Position numbers and translations under genes: made by a program. This document shows, one piece after another, positions 32,545-40,237 of a stretch of DNA of 46,348 nucleotides (positions are counted from its first letter, which is position 1; each line of letters opens with the position of its first letter). The DNA is from an uncultured Methanobrevibacter sp. (GTDB lineage: Archaea > Methanobacteriota > Methanobacteria > Methanobacteriales > Methanobacteriaceae): positions 1 through 46,348 of the forward strand of contig ONIK01000004.1 in the NCBI GenBank assembly GCA_900317865.1, read 5' to 3'. The notes below the pieces were generated by a model. That model searched no databases and was not told the DNA's origin. It saw only the letters and a program-made list of their open reading frames with translations.

Positions 32545-33429
32545 ATGGTTGAAAATGAAAATAAATTTCCTGATTATGTTACTTTTCCAAGAACATTTGA
32601 GAAATATAAATGGTATAAGCCATTAATTACAATTGTTCTTGTGGCAATTTTGTATTTTGTATTTAATACTATTTTAACAGGGGTCTTTCAGGCAATATAT
32701 GGGACAAATGTTATTGATGGGGTAATGAATGGGGGATATGAAACTTTAAATTCTTCTGATGTTTCAGTTTATTATTCTTATTTGTCCATGGTTATTTTTG
32801 CCCCTGCAATTTATATTGCTTCTAAAATTGTTCGTGATAGGCCATTTTCTTCTTATTCTTCTTCCCGTGGAGGATGGAATTGGAAAATTTATTTCAAATG
32901 CTTGTCCATTCCTTTTGTGATATATCTGGTTTATTTTTTAATATCTCTATTAATATTCAATGAACATAGGGGCGTCAGTCAAGTTTCTCTAATATGTATG
33001 ATTATATCTTTGATTCTTATTCCTGCTCAATGTATTATTGAAGAACATGTGTTTCGTGGTCTTTTAATGCAGACTTTAGGGGCATGGTTTAAAAATCCGG
33101 TTTTGGCGATTGTTATTCAGGCAGTAATTTTTGCTATAGTTCATTCATACAATTCCCTTGGTGTAATAAGTATAGGTATTTCCGGGCTTATTTATGGATT
33201 AATCTCCTGGCGTACTAATGGTTTGGAAGCAGCTTCTGCAATTCATTCAATTAATAATCTGATGGCATTTTTCGTTGTAGCTCTTAATTTAAGTTCAATT
33301 TCATCAACAGTCACTTTCTGGGATTTTATTTCAGATATTCTGCTTACTTTAGTTTCGGCAATTGCAATATATTATATTGGAGTTAAAAAAGGATGGTTTG
33401 ATGAAAAAACACCAGATAAATTGATTTAG
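32545..33429 (+). CDS. CPBP (Rce1/CAAX-type) intramembrane protease
   Basis: A 294-residue membrane protein with about eight hydrophobic segments. The CPBP motifs are complete: EEHVFRG with Glu166, Glu167 and Arg171, His200 in IVHSYNSLG, and HSINNLMAF with His234 and Asn238. In archaea and bacteria such proteins act as membrane proteases or are linked to peptide immunity and protein processing; the target is unknown. GTG at 32533 is an alternative start. No strong ribosome binding site is visible for either. It follows the methyltransferase gene by 23 bases. Confidence 0.88.
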   Translation: MVENENKFPDYVTFPRTFEKYKWYKPLITIVLVAILYFVFNTILTGVFQAIYGTNVIDGVMNGGYETLNSSDVSVYYSYLSMVIFAPAIYIASKIVRDRPFSSYSSSRGGWNWKIYFKCLSIPFVIYLVYFLISLLIFNEHRGVSQVSLICMIISLILIPAQCIIEEHVFRGLLMQTLGAWFKNPVLAIVIQAVIFAIVHSYNSLGVISIGISGLIYGLISWRTNGLEAASAIHSINNLMAFFVVALNLSSISSTVTFWDFISDILLTLVSAIAIYYIGVKKGWFDEKTPDKLI

Positions 33430-33470
33430 AAAAAAATTTTAAATTTATTTTCTTTATTTTTTATGTATTT

Positions 33471-34244
33471 TTAAAATTTAGGATTTATATACTCCCAAAC
33501 TTCTTCAAAACTGGTTTTCACACCTAATTTGGTGTATTCACGAACAAGGGTGTTAATATCTCTTTCAAGCAATTCTTTTGATATTGGATTGTCCAGAACT
33601 ACGGATTGGGAAACGTCAATGATTACTGGAGTTTCATTTTTATTCAGTATATTGTAATTGGATAAATCTCCATGCGCTAATTTGGCATCATTAACAAATT
33701 TTTTCAATTCAACCAGTAATTTATTGAAAAATTCATCAGGATTTGTTGGGGGCCGATTTTTAACAGGCTGTGCAGGGTTCCCGTCTTCATCACCAATAAA
33801 TTCAATTAATAATACATTATTTGCACTGGTAATAGGTTTTGGAACGGTTACTCCAACATCATATAATCGGGTTAAGTTTTTAAATTCTTTTGTCACCCAG
33901 GAATAAATGATTTTGCGTTTATTTTTGGTTTTAACGTTAAATCTGGGATCTCCTTTCAGATAATAATCCATTTTTTTAAAATCAGATGTAGCTATTCTAT
34001 AAATTTTAACCGCTACAAATTTTTCATCATCAGTAATTCCTGTAAGTACATTGGCCTCTTTACCGGTACTTATGGCACCGTTTAAAATGTCAATATGACC
34101 TTGGTTAGCTAATTTGTACAGCGTTTCTAAGGTAATCTTATCAAAAATTTCATTTCCTGTTTTTCTATCAGAACTGTCTTTTTTTCTTTTTTCGGAATGA
34201 ATTTTTTCATGCTTGGCATCGGCTTTTGCTACTTTAGGATCCAT
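33471..34244 (-). CDS. RIO1-type serine/threonine protein kinase
   Basis: A 257-residue atypical kinase. The RIO1 signature ISTGKEANVLTG forms the nucleotide loop, the catalytic loop is LAHGDLSNYNIL and the metal-binding loop is VIIDVSQSV. RIO1 takes part in late small-subunit ribosome maturation. A lysine-rich N-terminal tail of about 30 residues precedes the domain. It lies 31 bases downstream of aIF1A on the same strand, the classical pair in archaea; the next expected partner, the KH protein, is displaced to 27200-27820. Confidence 0.95.
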   Translation of the reverse strand: MDPKVAKADAKHEKIHSEKRKKDSSDRKTGNEIFDKITLETLYKLANQGHIDILNGAISTGKEANVLTGITDDEKFVAVKIYRIATSDFKKMDYYLKGDPRFNVKTKNKRKIIYSWVTKEFKNLTRLYDVGVTVPKPITSANNVLLIEFIGDEDGNPAQPVKNRPPTNPDEFFNKLLVELKKFVNDAKLAHGDLSNYNILNKNETPVIIDVSQSVVLDNPISKELLERDINTLVREYTKLGVKTSFEEVWEYINPKF

Positions 34245-34275
34245 TAAAATCAGTAAAAAAAAGTAAATGGTGTGG

Positions 34276-34581
34276 TTACATTTTTAAGTAACCTTTTCTT
34301 TCAAGCCAGTTTGACTCGGTTTTGGTGTATCTCCAGATTACATCTCCTTTTTCATCGGATTGGAAATCCCATGGTTTTACAAGGATGACATCACCTTCAC
34401 GAATCCAAATACGTTTTTTCATTTTTCCGGGAATTCTGGTCATTCTAATGTGTCCGTCTGCACATCTAACTTTTAATTTACCATGTCCCATGATTTGTTC
34501 GACTACACCAGGAATTTCTCCCTTTTTAGGAGTTCTAACTCTCCTATACTCTTGTTGATTGTTGTTATTAGCTTTAGACAA
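34276..34581 (-). CDS. Translation initiation factor aIF1A
   Basis: A 101-residue OB-fold initiation factor. The core EVEQIMGHGKLKVRCADG-type segment, RMTRIPGKMKKRIWIREGD and VILVKPWDFQ are characteristic of aIF1A/eIF1A, which binds the ribosomal A site. The start is TTG at 34581, with a strong GGAGGAGAG site; no ATG lies in a usable position. An inverted repeat GGTTAC/GTAACC overlaps the stop codon. It leads a conserved translation-related unit with RIO1. Confidence 0.95.
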   Translation of the reverse strand: MSKANNNNQQEYRRVRTPKKGEIPGVVEQIMGHGKLKVRCADGHIRMTRIPGKMKKRIWIREGDVILVKPWDFQSDEKGDVIWRYTKTESNWLERKGYLKM

Positions 34582-34688
34582 ATACTCTCCTCCAAACTTA
34601 AAATATAATTCACAATTATATAAATTATTTATATATTTATCAATATACTATATATTAATTTATTGGATTTTAATAAAAAGGTGTTTTA

Positions 34689-35912
34689 ATGGGTACCGAA
34701 TTTTTAAAAATAAAAGAGTGCGATGAAGCGCAAGATATTATTCAGGATTTATTTGACAAATATTGTACAGCTCAAAGTGAAGAAATTGATTGTGAAGACG
34801 CTTACGGAAGAGTATTATTCAATGATGTTTATAGTAGAATGGATTTCCCTCCATTTGATAAGGCTTTAAAAGATGGTTTTGCAATTCTATCAGAAGACAG
34901 TTATGGGGCAAGTGAAGAATCACCGAATACGTTGGATGTTATTGATTTTTTAGAAGCAGGTTCCATTACTGATAAAAAAGTTGAAAAAGGTAAATGTATT
35001 GAAATCAGTACTGGAGCAGCTATTCCTGAAGGTGCAAATGCTGTTGTGATGGTAGAATACTGCGAAAAATTTGACGATAAGGTTAATTTATTTACCACTG
35101 CAACTCCATCTCAGGATATTGCTAAAAAAGGATCAGACATTGAAGAAGGTAAATTGATTCTTAAAAAAGGAGATATTTTAACTCCGGGCAAAATTGGGGT
35201 TTTACTGTCTCAGGGTTTTAAAACTATTGAAGTGTATAAAAAACCTACAGTTGGCATAATATCTTCAGGTAATGAGATTACAATGCAGGGTCAAGATTTA
35301 CCATTCGGTAAAATCTATGATGTAAACGGAAACATGATTAAAAACGATGCGGTTTCCTGCGGTGCCGATGCAAAATTTTTAGGTGTTGTTCGAGATAATT
35401 ATGACCAGGTAAAAGAAAAAATTCAGGAATCACTTGAAGACGTTGATATTTTATTATGCTCAGGCGGAACCTCAGCAGGTCTGGGGGATGTAATCAAGCA
35501 TGTTTTGGATGAATTGGGTGAAGTTTACATTCACGGTATATCTGTTCAGCCAGGAAAACCAACAATTGTTGGTGTTATCAATGAAAAATTAGTTATTGGT
35601 CTTCCAGGTAATCCTGTATCTGCATTAATGATATTTAATGCATTTGTAGCTTCTCCATTATCTAGTGTTGCAGGAATTAAAAAAGAATTTGAGCAAAAAG
35701 TAATTAATGGAGTTATGACAAGGAGAATCCACTCTCCTGTTGGACGTATGCAATATCAGCTTGTAAAAGTGGATGGAAGTGATGTACAACCTATATTTAA
35801 AGATTCAGGTGCAATTTTTTCTTTATCCAGTGCTGATGGTTATGTAAAAGTGGAAAAATCAGTTGAATTATTGGATGAGGGTGAGGAAGTAGAAGTTTAT
35901 TTATTTAATTAA
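34689..35912 (+). CDS. moeA: Molybdopterin molybdotransferase MoeA
   Basis: A 407-residue MoeA, which inserts molybdenum or tungsten into molybdopterin for enzymes such as formylmethanofuran dehydrogenase. Recognisable parts: RMDFPPFDKALKDGFAI (usually PxFDxSxMDGYA), EISTGAAIPEGANAVV, GIISSGNEI, CSGGTSAGLGD and GLPGNPVSALM. GGTG is 5-6 bases before the ATG and TATA-like sequences lie at about 34625-34660. It is divergent from aIF1A. It is followed by a small gene for a GyrI-like protein after 28 bases. Confidence 0.93.
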   Translation: MGTEFLKIKECDEAQDIIQDLFDKYCTAQSEEIDCEDAYGRVLFNDVYSRMDFPPFDKALKDGFAILSEDSYGASEESPNTLDVIDFLEAGSITDKKVEKGKCIEISTGAAIPEGANAVVMVEYCEKFDDKVNLFTTATPSQDIAKKGSDIEEGKLILKKGDILTPGKIGVLLSQGFKTIEVYKKPTVGIISSGNEITMQGQDLPFGKIYDVNGNMIKNDAVSCGADAKFLGVVRDNYDQVKEKIQESLEDVDILLCSGGTSAGLGDVIKHVLDELGEVYIHGISVQPGKPTIVGVINEKLVIGLPGNPVSALMIFNAFVASPLSSVAGIKKEFEQKVINGVMTRRIHSPVGRMQYQLVKVDGSDVQPIFKDSGAIFSLSSADGYVKVEKSVELLDEGEEVEVYLFN

Positions 35913-35940
35913 ATCAAAATTACTATTATAAGGTGAAACA

Positions 35941-36405
35941 ATGGAACATGAAATAAAAATTATTCCAGATCAAAAATTAGCTGTTATCAATTATAAAGGT
36001 CCAATTACTGATTTGGGGCTTTTGATTTCCAAATTAGCAGATTGGGTTGATGCGGAAGAAATAAATGCTTTGGGTGAACCTTTTGTGGTTTATTATTCAC
36101 CAAGACATGAAGTAAATGATGGTGATGCTGTTTATGATGTAGGGATTGTCATTGACGATGAAGATGCTGTTGATGAGGATATGATTCGTGTAGTTGATAT
36201 GGTTGAACATAAAATGTTGTGTGGAATTCATGAGGGTTCTACAGACAATATTATGGATAGCTATGCAGAATTAGTTGATATTTCTCAAGCAAATAATTAT
36301 GACATTATTGGCTCACCAAAAGAAGTTTTCATTAAAGGTTTCCATAATTGCGATAATGAAGAGGAATTTATTACTGAAATTCAATTACCTATTATTGAAA
36401 TGTAG
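35941..36405 (+). CDS. GyrI-like small-molecule-binding domain protein
   Basis: A 154-residue protein that looks like a stand-alone GyrI-like/AraC effector-binding domain. The start HEIKIIPDQKLAVINYKGP and the middle YYSPRHEVNDGDAVYDVGI and CGIHEGSTDNIMDSYAEL are the usual signs. No DNA-binding domain is attached, so it may bind a ligand or inhibitor on its own. It has a GGTGAAAC site. The next gene starts 10 bases downstream, so the two are likely co-transcribed with moeA. Confidence 0.75.
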   Translation: MEHEIKIIPDQKLAVINYKGPITDLGLLISKLADWVDAEEINALGEPFVVYYSPRHEVNDGDAVYDVGIVIDDEDAVDEDMIRVVDMVEHKMLCGIHEGSTDNIMDSYAELVDISQANNYDIIGSPKEVFIKGFHNCDNEEEFITEIQLPIIEM

Positions 36406-36415
36406 GTGATATATT

Positions 36416-36688
36416 ATGGCTAAAAAAGAAAAAATGGAAGAAAAAGAAAAAGAATTTGATGTTGATAAAGAAATAGAAAGATTATCTAGATCAACCCGTA
36501 TTAATATCATGAAATCCCAAAATTCTTTTGAAAGCAGATTGAATCAGTTGGATAAAGATATTGAAGATGCAATATCTGCAAAAGAAAAATTATTTGATGA
36601 AACTAAAGAATTAACATCAAAACATATCATGACCAATTATACGGATAATGCATTGGAAAGATACAAGAATCAATTAAGAAAAATTTAA
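36416..36688 (+). CDS. Small charged coiled-coil protein
   Basis: A 90-residue, highly charged helical protein, with long Lys/Glu-rich heptad-like stretches at the start (KKEKMEEKEKEFDVDKEIER) and again after residue 40. No family is recognised. A GGTGAT site at 7-8 bases before the ATG makes it a credible gene. It follows the GyrI-like gene and ends at a convergent terminator shared with the SseB-like gene. Confidence 0.65.
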   Translation: MAKKEKMEEKEKEFDVDKEIERLSRSTRINIMKSQNSFESRLNQLDKDIEDAISAKEKLFDETKELTSKHIMTNYTDNALERYKNQLRKI

Positions 36689-36699
36689 TTTTTTCTTAT
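36676..36699. terminator. Bidirectional hairpin between convergent small genes
   Basis: The sequence AAGAAAAATT followed by AATTTTTTCTT (36676-36697) forms a near-perfect hairpin with a T-run on each strand, at the point where the coiled-coil gene and the SseB-like gene converge. The stop codon of the plus-strand gene lies inside it. Confidence 0.55.
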
Positions 36700-37073
36700 T
36701 CAAATATTTTTAGAAAAGAATCCATCGGCAATGTTACGCCATAATTGCTGAATGGATTAATAACCACACCAAATATATTTTCAGGGTTATCCCCAATCAT
36801 TTCTGCCAGGTCTTTTGTATAAATATTGATTGCGGAGGTATGTCCATATACTTCTGAATCATCGCTGAATAATGGAATAAAGATTCTTCCTTCATCATCT
36901 TTGATTTTTATTGGATTGAAACGAAAATCTTCAATATTTTTTGAATCAGGACTTGTTATTTCAATAGGCATTATTAATTGGGCATTTTTTATTTCTTCAA
37001 TTAATGCATCATTATCCTCTTTAGTTGCATTATCGGGATTAATATTTAAAAGTTCTTTTAATTTGCTGTTCAT
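36696..37073 (-). CDS. SseB-like N-terminal domain protein
   Basis: A 125-residue protein with the pattern of the SseB N-terminal family: ALIEEIKNAQLIMPIEI near residue 25, then GRIFIPLFSDDSEV and the end segment FGVVINPFSNYGVTLPMD. The family is named for a secretion protein but is widespread with no fixed function. Start ATG at 37073 has a TGAT site. It sits 8 bases downstream of the TldE-like gene on the same strand. Confidence 0.75.
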   Translation of the reverse strand: MNSKLKELLNINPDNATKEDNDALIEEIKNAQLIMPIEITSPDSKNIEDFRFNPIKIKDDEGRIFIPLFSDDSEVYGHTSAINIYTKDLAEMIGDNPENIFGVVINPFSNYGVTLPMDSFLKIFE

Positions 37074-37081
37074 TCAAATCA

Positions 37082-38389
37082 CTATAATCCGATAACTTTC
37101 AAGTCATGAACAAGTATTTTTGGAATAATGTATGGTCCTTTTTGTTTAATTTCAGATTTAAGACCGTTGCATGTTTTCATCAGTTCGAAAATATTTCCTG
37201 AAATCATTGCTTTTTTAACACCGTCAGTAATTTCTCCTTTTTCAATTGTAAATGCATTATTTACTTCAACAGAAAAGTCTCCTGAAATTGGATTTGCGGT
37301 ATGTGCTCCTAAAACACTTGTAGTTATTATTCCTGAATCAATTTCATCCATTCCAATTTTATTTTCAAATTTAAATTCAATATTGGATGGGGATGTGCTT
37401 GGTGTTGACAGATAAGATGCTCTATAACCATTGGAAGTACTTTCGCATCCTGCTTTATTTGCTGTGTAGATATCATATAAAAATGATTTTAAAACTCCAT
37501 TTTCAACCAAAGTAGTCTTTTTAGATACAGTTCCTTCACCATCTGCTTTTACACTTCCCATACCTCCTTCAAACAATGGATTATCAATGATTGAAAGATC
37601 GGTATTGGTAATTTCGCTGTTAATTTGGTCGTGGAGAATAGATCTTCCTCTTAAAATATTTTCACCATTGAATCCATCAATAAATGTGGAAAGCAATCCT
37701 GATGCAGCATAATAATCAAGAACAACATCACATTCTTTAGTTTCGATGGCTTTTGGATTTAAAGAGTCTTTAGCTATTTTACATACACCATCAGTTAATT
37801 TTTCATATTCCAAATCGAGCAGTCTTGAAGATTTGTAGTCATATGCCGTTGCGATTTGCCCATCTTTTTCAACAGTAACGGATAATCCTCCACTAAATCC
37901 AGTATTTTTATCATAAATAGATACTCCATTTGAATTTAGTATTAATTCTTCAGATTTCATTGCTGAAAAACCGGTGGAAGTTATGCTGCACTCATTTTCC
38001 TTTGTACGAGCAATGATATTTTCTAAAAATTCACAGCATTCATCTAAACTTAAATCGTCATATTTTTTATCATAGGTTCCTTCGATATCTCTGACTTTTT
38101 CAACCTTTGCGAATTCATAATTTTTATCAACTTCATTTAATTTTGCATTGTCTAAGGCCTTTTGTGCTATTTGTGGGATTTTATCAAGGTCCGTTGTGTA
38201 TGCAAATCCCATTTTATTGTCTTTAATTACACGAATCCCAACACCTTTGTCAATCTCTTCCTTTGCAAAATTTAAAACGTCTAGTTGTGATTCAACTTCA
38301 ATACATTCACTGTTATCTATATAAATTTCCCACTGGTCGGTTAATTTTTCAACTTCTCTGACACATTTGTCCGCTATTTCATATATCAT
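37082..38389 (-). CDS. TldE/PmbA-like subunit of the TldD/E peptidase family
   Basis: A 435-residue protein of the TldD/PmbA family. The C-terminal part with TSVLGAHTANPISGDFSVEVNNA and the GGMGSVKADGEGT segment is typical for PmbA/TldE, the subunit lacking the HExxxH zinc site of TldD. With TldD these proteins form a heterodimeric metalloprotease that cuts unfolded peptides. No tldD gene is in the window. ATG at 38389 is chosen: GAGGA is 7 bases upstream, and the family N-terminus begins there. It follows the phosphatase gene by 10 bases. Confidence 0.85.
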   Translation of the reverse strand: MIYEIADKCVREVEKLTDQWEIYIDNSECIEVESQLDVLNFAKEEIDKGVGIRVIKDNKMGFAYTTDLDKIPQIAQKALDNAKLNEVDKNYEFAKVEKVRDIEGTYDKKYDDLSLDECCEFLENIIARTKENECSITSTGFSAMKSEELILNSNGVSIYDKNTGFSGGLSVTVEKDGQIATAYDYKSSRLLDLEYEKLTDGVCKIAKDSLNPKAIETKECDVVLDYYAASGLLSTFIDGFNGENILRGRSILHDQINSEITNTDLSIIDNPLFEGGMGSVKADGEGTVSKKTTLVENGVLKSFLYDIYTANKAGCESTSNGYRASYLSTPSTSPSNIEFKFENKIGMDEIDSGIITTSVLGAHTANPISGDFSVEVNNAFTIEKGEITDGVKKAMISGNIFELMKTCNGLKSEIKQKGPYIIPKILVHDLKVIGL

Positions 38390-38399
38390 ACTATGTTCC

Positions 38400-39104
38400 T
38401 CACAATGCAAATTTCTCAATGGCTTCAGCTACACCATCACCAAAGTTATTTTCGCAAACATATGTACTAATCTCTTTTAAAGAGTCATCAGCATTTCCTA
38501 CAGCTATTTTTACTCCGGCTTCTTTTAGGAAGTCTTCATCATTTTCACTGTCTCCAATAGCCATCACGTTTTCCATATTGATGCCGTTTTGTTCACATAA
38601 TCTTCTAAGTGATGTTCCTTTGTTAACACGTTCGTCTGTTACATGAATGGCAAAACCGCTGTCATAGATTTCCAATTCATCAATATGCTCATAATCTTTA
38701 AGTGCATCTTCAATAATTTCTCTTTCAATTGTTTTATAAAATACTATTTCTGTCGCACGGTAATCATTGTCATGTGAAGCGTGTTTTGAATAGTCATCGC
38801 CTAATTTTTCTTTAAGGTGCATTTCTGCTTTTTCAATATATTCTCTGTTTACTAAAATTTCAACAGCATTGTTATTATATCCTTCTTTAAAAATCATCCC
38901 GCCATTTTCTGCTACAAGCCCTCCACTGCATCCGATTAGAACTTCAGCGGCATATGCGTAATTAACCACATTTCCAGTAACGATTATTGTTGGAATTCCA
39001 TTTTCTTCAGCGGCTCTTAAGGATTCAATAGCTGAAATGCATATTTTTCTTTTTTCATCTGTTATTGTCCCGTCAATATCAACAGCTATTGCTTCTATTT
39101 TCAT
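38400..39104 (-). CDS. Archaeal phosphoglycolate phosphatase (HAD family)
   Basis: A 234-residue HAD phosphatase of the archaeal PGP/Cof type. Motif I is AVDIDGTITD (Asp9 and Asp11), motif II TIIVTGN, motif IV GDSENDEDFLK, with a C2-type cap in between. Relatives hydrolyse phosphoglycolate or sugar phosphates. GGAGAT precedes the ATG, inside the 3' end of hypD, which ends 3 bases before. The gene therefore belongs to an hypD-pgp-tldE-sseB-like unit. Confidence 0.88.
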   Translation of the reverse strand: MKIEAIAVDIDGTITDEKRKICISAIESLRAAEENGIPTIIVTGNVVNYAYAAEVLIGCSGGLVAENGGMIFKEGYNNNAVEILVNREYIEKAEMHLKEKLGDDYSKHASHDNDYRATEIVFYKTIEREIIEDALKDYEHIDELEIYDSGFAIHVTDERVNKGTSLRRLCEQNGINMENVMAIGDSENDEDFLKEAGVKIAVGNADDSLKEISTYVCENNFGDGVAEAIEKFAL

Positions 39105-39107
39105 GTT

Positions 39108-40154
39108 TTATCTCCTTGAATATCTGTGTGCAATGTTACATGTTCCTTCTTTACTTACCATACAGGCTCCGATAGGGTGGAGCGGATTACATTCTTTTCT
39201 AAATAATGTACAGTCCTCAGGTCTTTTGAGACCTCTTAAAATAGGTCCGCAAATACATCCTTTTGGTGCTTCTTTAACGTCCTTAACTTCAATGTCGTAT
39301 TTTTCACGGGCATTAAATTCTGAAAATTCGTCTTTTATTTCTAAAACGGAATTAGGTATTTTGGGAAATCCTCTCCATTCTCTGCTTGCAACATCAAAGA
39401 CTTCATCAATCATTTTTGTTGCAATTTCATTTCCTTCTTCTCTTACGGCTCTTGCATATTCATTATCTATTTTTGGTGTATCATTATGAATTTGTCTTAA
39501 AATCATATAAACAGACATTAATATGTCTAAAGGATTAAATCCGGCAACAGCCTGAGGGATACCGAAATCAGTAGAGAAATATTCAAATGGTTTGGTACCG
39601 ATTATTGTACAAACGTGTCCTGGTTGGATTAAAGCATTAAGGCTTGTTTGTCCGGAGTTGATTAAAAAGTCTATTGCCGGAGGTATTAATCTGTGGCAGG
39701 ACAGTACTGAAAAGTTTTCAGGAGGTGTGGATAATATTTCTGCTGCGGTTGTAGGTGCAGTTGTTTCAAAACCCGCTGCCATAAATACAACATCATTATC
39801 TTCTTTTTCAGCTATTTCAATAGCTTTATTAATTCCATAAACTATTCTTACATCTCCACCCTCAGCTTTGGCATCTGCAAGTGATCCCTGTGAACCAGGA
39901 ACTCTTAGCATGTCTCCAAATGTTGTTATTGTAACTCCTTTTTCAACCAGTTCTAAACATTCATCTATTTCACGGGATGGAACAACACACACTGGACATC
40001 CTGGACCTGCAACAATCTCTACTTCGTCAGGTAGGAGGCTTCTGATACCATTTTCCATTATTGTATGTTCGTGTGAACCACATACGTGCATTATTTTAAC
40101 AGGCGTTGCTAATTTGTTAATTCTATCTAATAGTTCTTTTGACATGTTTTTCAT
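39108..40154 (-). CDS. hypD: Hydrogenase maturation protein HypD
   Basis: A 348-residue HypD, which together with HypC assembles the Fe(CN)2CO group of [NiFe]-hydrogenases. The core motifs MHVCGSHEHTI and GPGCPVCVVP carry the essential cysteines, and the C-terminal CICGPILRG, DCTLF, CNPLHPIGACMV and GTCNIAHRY hold the 4Fe-4S cluster ligands. GGTG precedes the ATG. It is divergent from the NeuA-like fusion gene across an 83-base AT-rich region. It serves the hydrogenases needed for hydrogenotrophic methanogenesis. Confidence 0.96.
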   Translation of the reverse strand: MKNMSKELLDRINKLATPVKIMHVCGSHEHTIMENGIRSLLPDEVEIVAGPGCPVCVVPSREIDECLELVEKGVTITTFGDMLRVPGSQGSLADAKAEGGDVRIVYGINKAIEIAEKEDNDVVFMAAGFETTAPTTAAEILSTPPENFSVLSCHRLIPPAIDFLINSGQTSLNALIQPGHVCTIIGTKPFEYFSTDFGIPQAVAGFNPLDILMSVYMILRQIHNDTPKIDNEYARAVREEGNEIATKMIDEVFDVASREWRGFPKIPNSVLEIKDEFSEFNAREKYDIEVKDVKEAPKGCICGPILRGLKRPEDCTLFRKECNPLHPIGACMVSKEGTCNIAHRYSRR

Positions 40155-40237
40155 GATTACACCAAAGAATTTAAATTATAATATATTAATATTAATTATA
40201 GATATTAATTAAATTTTTTTATTATTTAGTGATAATC

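Noticed and set aside
39037..39489. Plus-strand 150-residue ORF over hypD and phosphatase
   Set aside because: Antisense to two well-supported genes with conserved motifs.
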